A stretch of DNA of 64,000 bases from Bacteroides sp. Marseille-P3684 (GTDB taxonomy: Bacteria > Bacteroidota > Bacteroidia > Bacteroidales > Bacteroidaceae): assembly GCF_900291465.1 (NCBI RefSeq), contig NZ_LT985808.1:2730184-2794183 (forward strand). The letters run 5' to 3'. Positions within the stretch are counted from its first letter, which is position 1. Each line of letters begins with the position of its first letter. The position numbers were made by a program, and so were the translations under genes. The notes under the pieces are model-generated. The model saw nothing but the letters and a program-made list of their open reading frames with translations, had not been told where the DNA came from and did no database searches. This document shows positions 61,128 through 64,000 of this stretch, piece after piece.

Positions 61128-63998
61128 TCAGAATCTCCGGGGTCTGCCGAAGCCACCGCCGCCACCGGGAGGACGATGTCCGCCGGGACCAAAGCCCCCG
61201 AACCCGCCCTCATCGCGACCCGCCTGCTTGCCTCCGAAGAGGTTCAGACGGTAGATGAAGTGCAGCATGCAATAGCTGTTGATGGCATTGGTCTCCGAGT
61301 CCCGACGCATGAAGGCGGTAATGTTACGGCTCACGTTGCTCTGGTTGCGAAGGATATCAAAGACCTGGAAGGTGATGGTAGCGGCATTGCCCTTGAGGAA
61401 GCTCTGCGAAAGCTGTGCATTCCAGATCAGTTCGTCGGTATTCATGCTGGCGCTGCTGTAACCCCGACGGCTGCTGTTGGATATATTGGTGCTCAGCTCC
61501 ATGTTCCAGGGGAAACGCACGGTCGCCTCACCACCGTAGGAGAAGTCGTAGGTATTCATGTTGTTGCTTTCCTGCAACTTGTTCTTCACGTCACTGTAGC
61601 GGATGGTTCCGTTCAGCGAGAAGTCATACCAGTCTGAACGGTAGTTGAAGCGCAGGGCCTCCATCAGGCTCAGGTTGTTCGTCACGTTCTTCATCGACTC
61701 GTCGTTCTGGAACAAATAGGAAGGCTGGTTGGAGTAGCTTCCGCGCGTGAAGGTATTGATGGTGAACTTCTGGTTCTTCAGGGCGGTACTCAGCATGAAC
61801 ATGGCTGACGCATTCCAGTCGCCGTTGATGTTCTCGGGTCTCGTGGTGCGCACACCGGTTTCCGCGTCATAGCTCATCCGCGAGCTGATGGAGTTGAGCG
61901 TGTTGGTATAGTCCAGACGCGCCATCATGTGGCGTTGCTTGTCGGGATTGAAGGTTCTGAACTCCGAGCTGATGCGGTTGTTGTACGACGGTTTCAGACC
62001 CGGATTACCACGGGTGATGTTCAGCGGGTCGGAATCATCCACCACATCGAGCAGGTCGGTCATGCTCGGCTGGGAGGTGGAACCGCGGTAGTCCAGACGG
62101 AGCTGGGTCTGCTTGGAGAAGCGGTAACGGAAACGGATGTTCGGCGAGAAGTTCTGCACGTGGCGTACGACTGCCGTATCGAGTCCCTGGTACTTGTAGG
62201 ACATCTCCGACTTCTGGGGCACGAAGTTCAAACCTACATTCAGGCGGAGCTTCTCCCGGGTCACACGCAGGCTGATGGCTGCCGTATGGATGAAGTTGCG
62301 GTATTCGGCAAACTGGCTCTGCTCGTCGTCACGCGTCAGGTTGTCGGGGTTGTCGAAGTCCACCGGCAGCTCGAAGCTGTCGAAAGGAATGCCGCCAATG
62401 TCATAGGTCGCACGGTCGCTCTTCGAGTAGCGATATTGGTATCTGTAACGGAACTGGAGCCAGCCGCCCTTGAAGATGGGTTCGCTGTAGAGGGCTTCCG
62501 CCGAGTAGTTCCAGTTCTTGGTCGGGGTGACGGAATAGCGGTTGATGGCTTCGGGGTCCTGCGGATTCAGGAAGTACTCGATGCGCGACAGGGACACCGA
62601 CTCGCTGTCTCCGTCCGTGTAGCCCGCCGAACCGCGCAGCGTGATGTTGCGTCCGTCATTGCTCAGCCGACGGTTCACCTGCAGGTTCAGGTTGGCATCG
62701 GTCGAGTTGCCGTTGCTGGTCGACCACCGGCGGTTGCTGTTCACCAAGATGTCCGACAGGGCGCTCTCCGCCATCTGCTCCAGCGGGTCGGTGATGCCGT
62801 CACGATAGGGGTCATCGTTAAAGGTAGCCGACGTATTGTTGGAGTTGCTGTCGTCTTTGCCATAGGAGAAACGCGGACGGATGATGATGTTGGTCAGCGT
62901 GTCCGGCTTCCACTCGAACTTGAAGTCCGTATTGAAGTTGTTCGAGGTGCTCAGGCTCAGGCTGCGGGCATTCTCAAAGGAGCTGGACGCATCGAGGAAG
63001 GTCTCGCTGCTGGTCTTGCTCTGGTTGTCATTCTTGTTGTAACCGAAGCGGGCGTTACCCTCAATCTCCAGTTTCTCGGTCTCGTTGGTGTAGTTCACAC
63101 CGAAGTCCTTGCGCGTGCGCAGTCCCCGGTTGCCACGTCCCCTTCCGCTGATGCCGCGGTCGTCCACGTTGTTCAGACCTCCCATCACGGTGAGCTTCTG
63201 CACATCGTCAAAGCGGTTGACCATTCCCTTCAGCGAATAACGGCTCTTGGTACCTCCGGCAGCATCGACATTGGAGAACATGCCGTGCTTCATCTCCTTC
63301 TTCACCGAGAGGTCGAGCACCGTCTCCTCTTCTCCGTCATCGATGCCGGTGATGCGTGCCAGGTCGGACTGACGTTCGTAGGTCTTCAGCTTCTCGACCA
63401 TCTCCACGGGGATGTTCTTCATCGCCATGTCCTGGTCGTCGCCAAAGAATTCCTTTCCGTCAATCAATATCTTTGAAATGCTCTTGCCGTTGATGGTGAT
63501 TTTTCCTTCATCGTCCACTTCGGCACCCGGCAGCTTCTTCACCAGCTCTTCGAGGGCAGAGCCTTCTGCCACCTTGTAAGCCGCAGAGTTGAACACGACG
63601 GTGTCTTCCGACATCTGTACCGGAGCCACGTGTCCCACGACAACCGCCTCCTGCATCATGATGGCGTCTGCCGAAAGGGAGATTCTGCCGACGTCGTGTT
63701 TCGGACGGTTGGCTGCCAGCTGAAGGTTCTTGAACTGGGATTGATAACCGATGAACGACACCTTCAACAGGTACTTACCGGCTTTCACAGCAGGCAGCTG
63801 GAAGCGTCCGTTCATCTGGGTGACTCCTCCGTTGACAAATGAACTGTCTTTTGCCGAAAGCAGCTGGACAGTGGCCTGCCCCATTGCTTCATTCAAATCG
63901 GCGTCCCATACCAAGCCTGATACGGTCACTTTTCCGCCCTGGGCATACAGGAGCAAGCTCATCCAGGACAGGCATAAGAATAACAAACTCTTTTTCAT
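61128..63998 (-). CDS. Outer membrane beta-barrel protein, TonB-dependent receptor-like
   Basis: A 956-residue outer-membrane protein. A signal peptide (ending near LLYAQG) is followed by a carboxypeptidase-regulatory-like domain (KVTVSGLVWDADLNEAMGQATVQL, about 22-105), a plug-like region (ELVKKLPGAEVDDEGKITINGKSISKILIDGKEFFGDD, about 145-195) and a long barrel. The last 25 residues are Gly/Pro-rich. No SusD partner is adjacent. It fits the OMP_b-brl_3 group rather than a classical nutrient receptor; substrate unknown. The start ATG lies two bases inside the window edge, so its promoter is not visible. Confidence 0.87.
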   Translation of the reverse strand: MKKSLLFLCLSWMSLLLYAQGGKVTVSGLVWDADLNEAMGQATVQLLSAKDSSFVNGGVTQMNGRFQLPAVKAGKYLLKVSFIGYQSQFKNLQLAANRPKHDVGRISLSADAIMMQEAVVVGHVAPVQMSEDTVVFNSAAYKVAEGSALEELVKKLPGAEVDDEGKITINGKSISKILIDGKEFFGDDQDMAMKNIPVEMVEKLKTYERQSDLARITGIDDGEEETVLDLSVKKEMKHGMFSNVDAAGGTKSRYSLKGMVNRFDDVQKLTVMGGLNNVDDRGISGRGRGNRGLRTRKDFGVNYTNETEKLEIEGNARFGYNKNDNQSKTSSETFLDASSSFENARSLSLSTSNNFNTDFKFEWKPDTLTNIIIRPRFSYGKDDSNSNNTSATFNDDPYRDGITDPLEQMAESALSDILVNSNRRWSTSNGNSTDANLNLQVNRRLSNDGRNITLRGSAGYTDGDSESVSLSRIEYFLNPQDPEAINRYSVTPTKNWNYSAEALYSEPIFKGGWLQFRYRYQYRYSKSDRATYDIGGIPFDSFELPVDFDNPDNLTRDDEQSQFAEYRNFIHTAAISLRVTREKLRLNVGLNFVPQKSEMSYKYQGLDTAVVRHVQNFSPNIRFRYRFSKQTQLRLDYRGSTSQPSMTDLLDVVDDSDPLNITRGNPGLKPSYNNRISSEFRTFNPDKQRHMMARLDYTNTLNSISSRMSYDAETGVRTTRPENINGDWNASAMFMLSTALKNQKFTINTFTRGSYSNQPSYLFQNDESMKNVTNNLSLMEALRFNYRSDWYDFSLNGTIRYSDVKNKLQESNNMNTYDFSYGGEATVRFPWNMELSTNISNSSRRGYSSASMNTDELIWNAQLSQSFLKGNAATITFQVFDILRNQSNVSRNITAFMRRDSETNAINSYCMLHFIYRLNLFGGKQAGRDEGGFGGFGPGGHRPPGGGGGFGRPRRF

Positions 63999-64000
63999 AT

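Noticed and set aside
61929-63476. A 515-codon plus-strand open frame
   Set aside because: Antisense to the outer-membrane beta-barrel gene; no recognisable domain.

Overview
The window comes from a member of the Bacteroidales, most likely Bacteroidaceae (Bacteroides/Phocaeicola-like). Supporting signs are the gene content (UpxY-like NusG factor at the head of a capsule locus, fimbrillin-domain lipoproteins, DUF3822, DUF5715, C69 dipeptidase, a short MetH, a 286-residue primary sigma factor) and promoters of the Bacteroidetes type (TAnnTTTG -7 boxes, little Shine-Dalgarno). No tRNA, rRNA, IS element, phage or CRISPR array was recognised.

Layout. 1-10.5 kb is housekeeping: the end of an AddB-like nuclease gene, a UPRT-like protein, truA, a DUF5715 lipoprotein, then a plus-strand run phoH-purC-ubiE/menG-aroE-alpha/beta hydrolase. 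About 8.9-38 kb is one very long minus-strand exopolysaccharide/capsule region. Read in the direction of transcription from 38 kb it holds a NusG-like UpxY factor, a HAD phosphatase, Wzx flippase, acyltransferase, eight glycosyltransferases, a Wzy-like polymerase, a protein made of six tandem HTH units, the initiating sugar transferase, a PqqD/nucleotidyltransferase/HPr-kinase-like trio, Wza and Wzc. Then come a 65-residue peptide, two fimbrillin-domain lipoproteins carrying PI-PLC-like and endonuclease/exonuclease/phosphatase-like domains, an OmpA protein, and after a terminator an S24/S26 peptidase with an ABC exporter. 39-64 kb returns to core genes: kdsA-kdsD, rpoD, MFS, phosphoglucomutase, C69 dipeptidase, ald, M23 peptidase, nadC, metH, smpB, Yip1, a lipoprotein, DMP19, a RecD-like helicase, DUF3822-rsmD, cardiolipin synthase and a large outer-membrane beta-barrel protein.

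Most notable points. (1) A 192-bp segment at 38127-38318 is bounded by perfect 17-bp inverted repeats and carries a consensus promoter pointing away from the capsule operon. It looks like a phase-variable invertible promoter captured in the OFF state. (2) Three intergenic arrays of palindromic boxes share an exact 22-bp period (20.1, 38.8 and 60.9 kb), and a fourth array at 1.5 kb has a 41-bp period. (3) A PqqD + HPr-kinase-like + nucleotidyltransferase module, with an S26-type peptidase, an ABC exporter and a small peptide, is embedded in a capsule operon and suggests a peptide-modification system without a known cyclase. (4) The six-unit HTH protein and the fimbrillin-enzyme fusions look little described.
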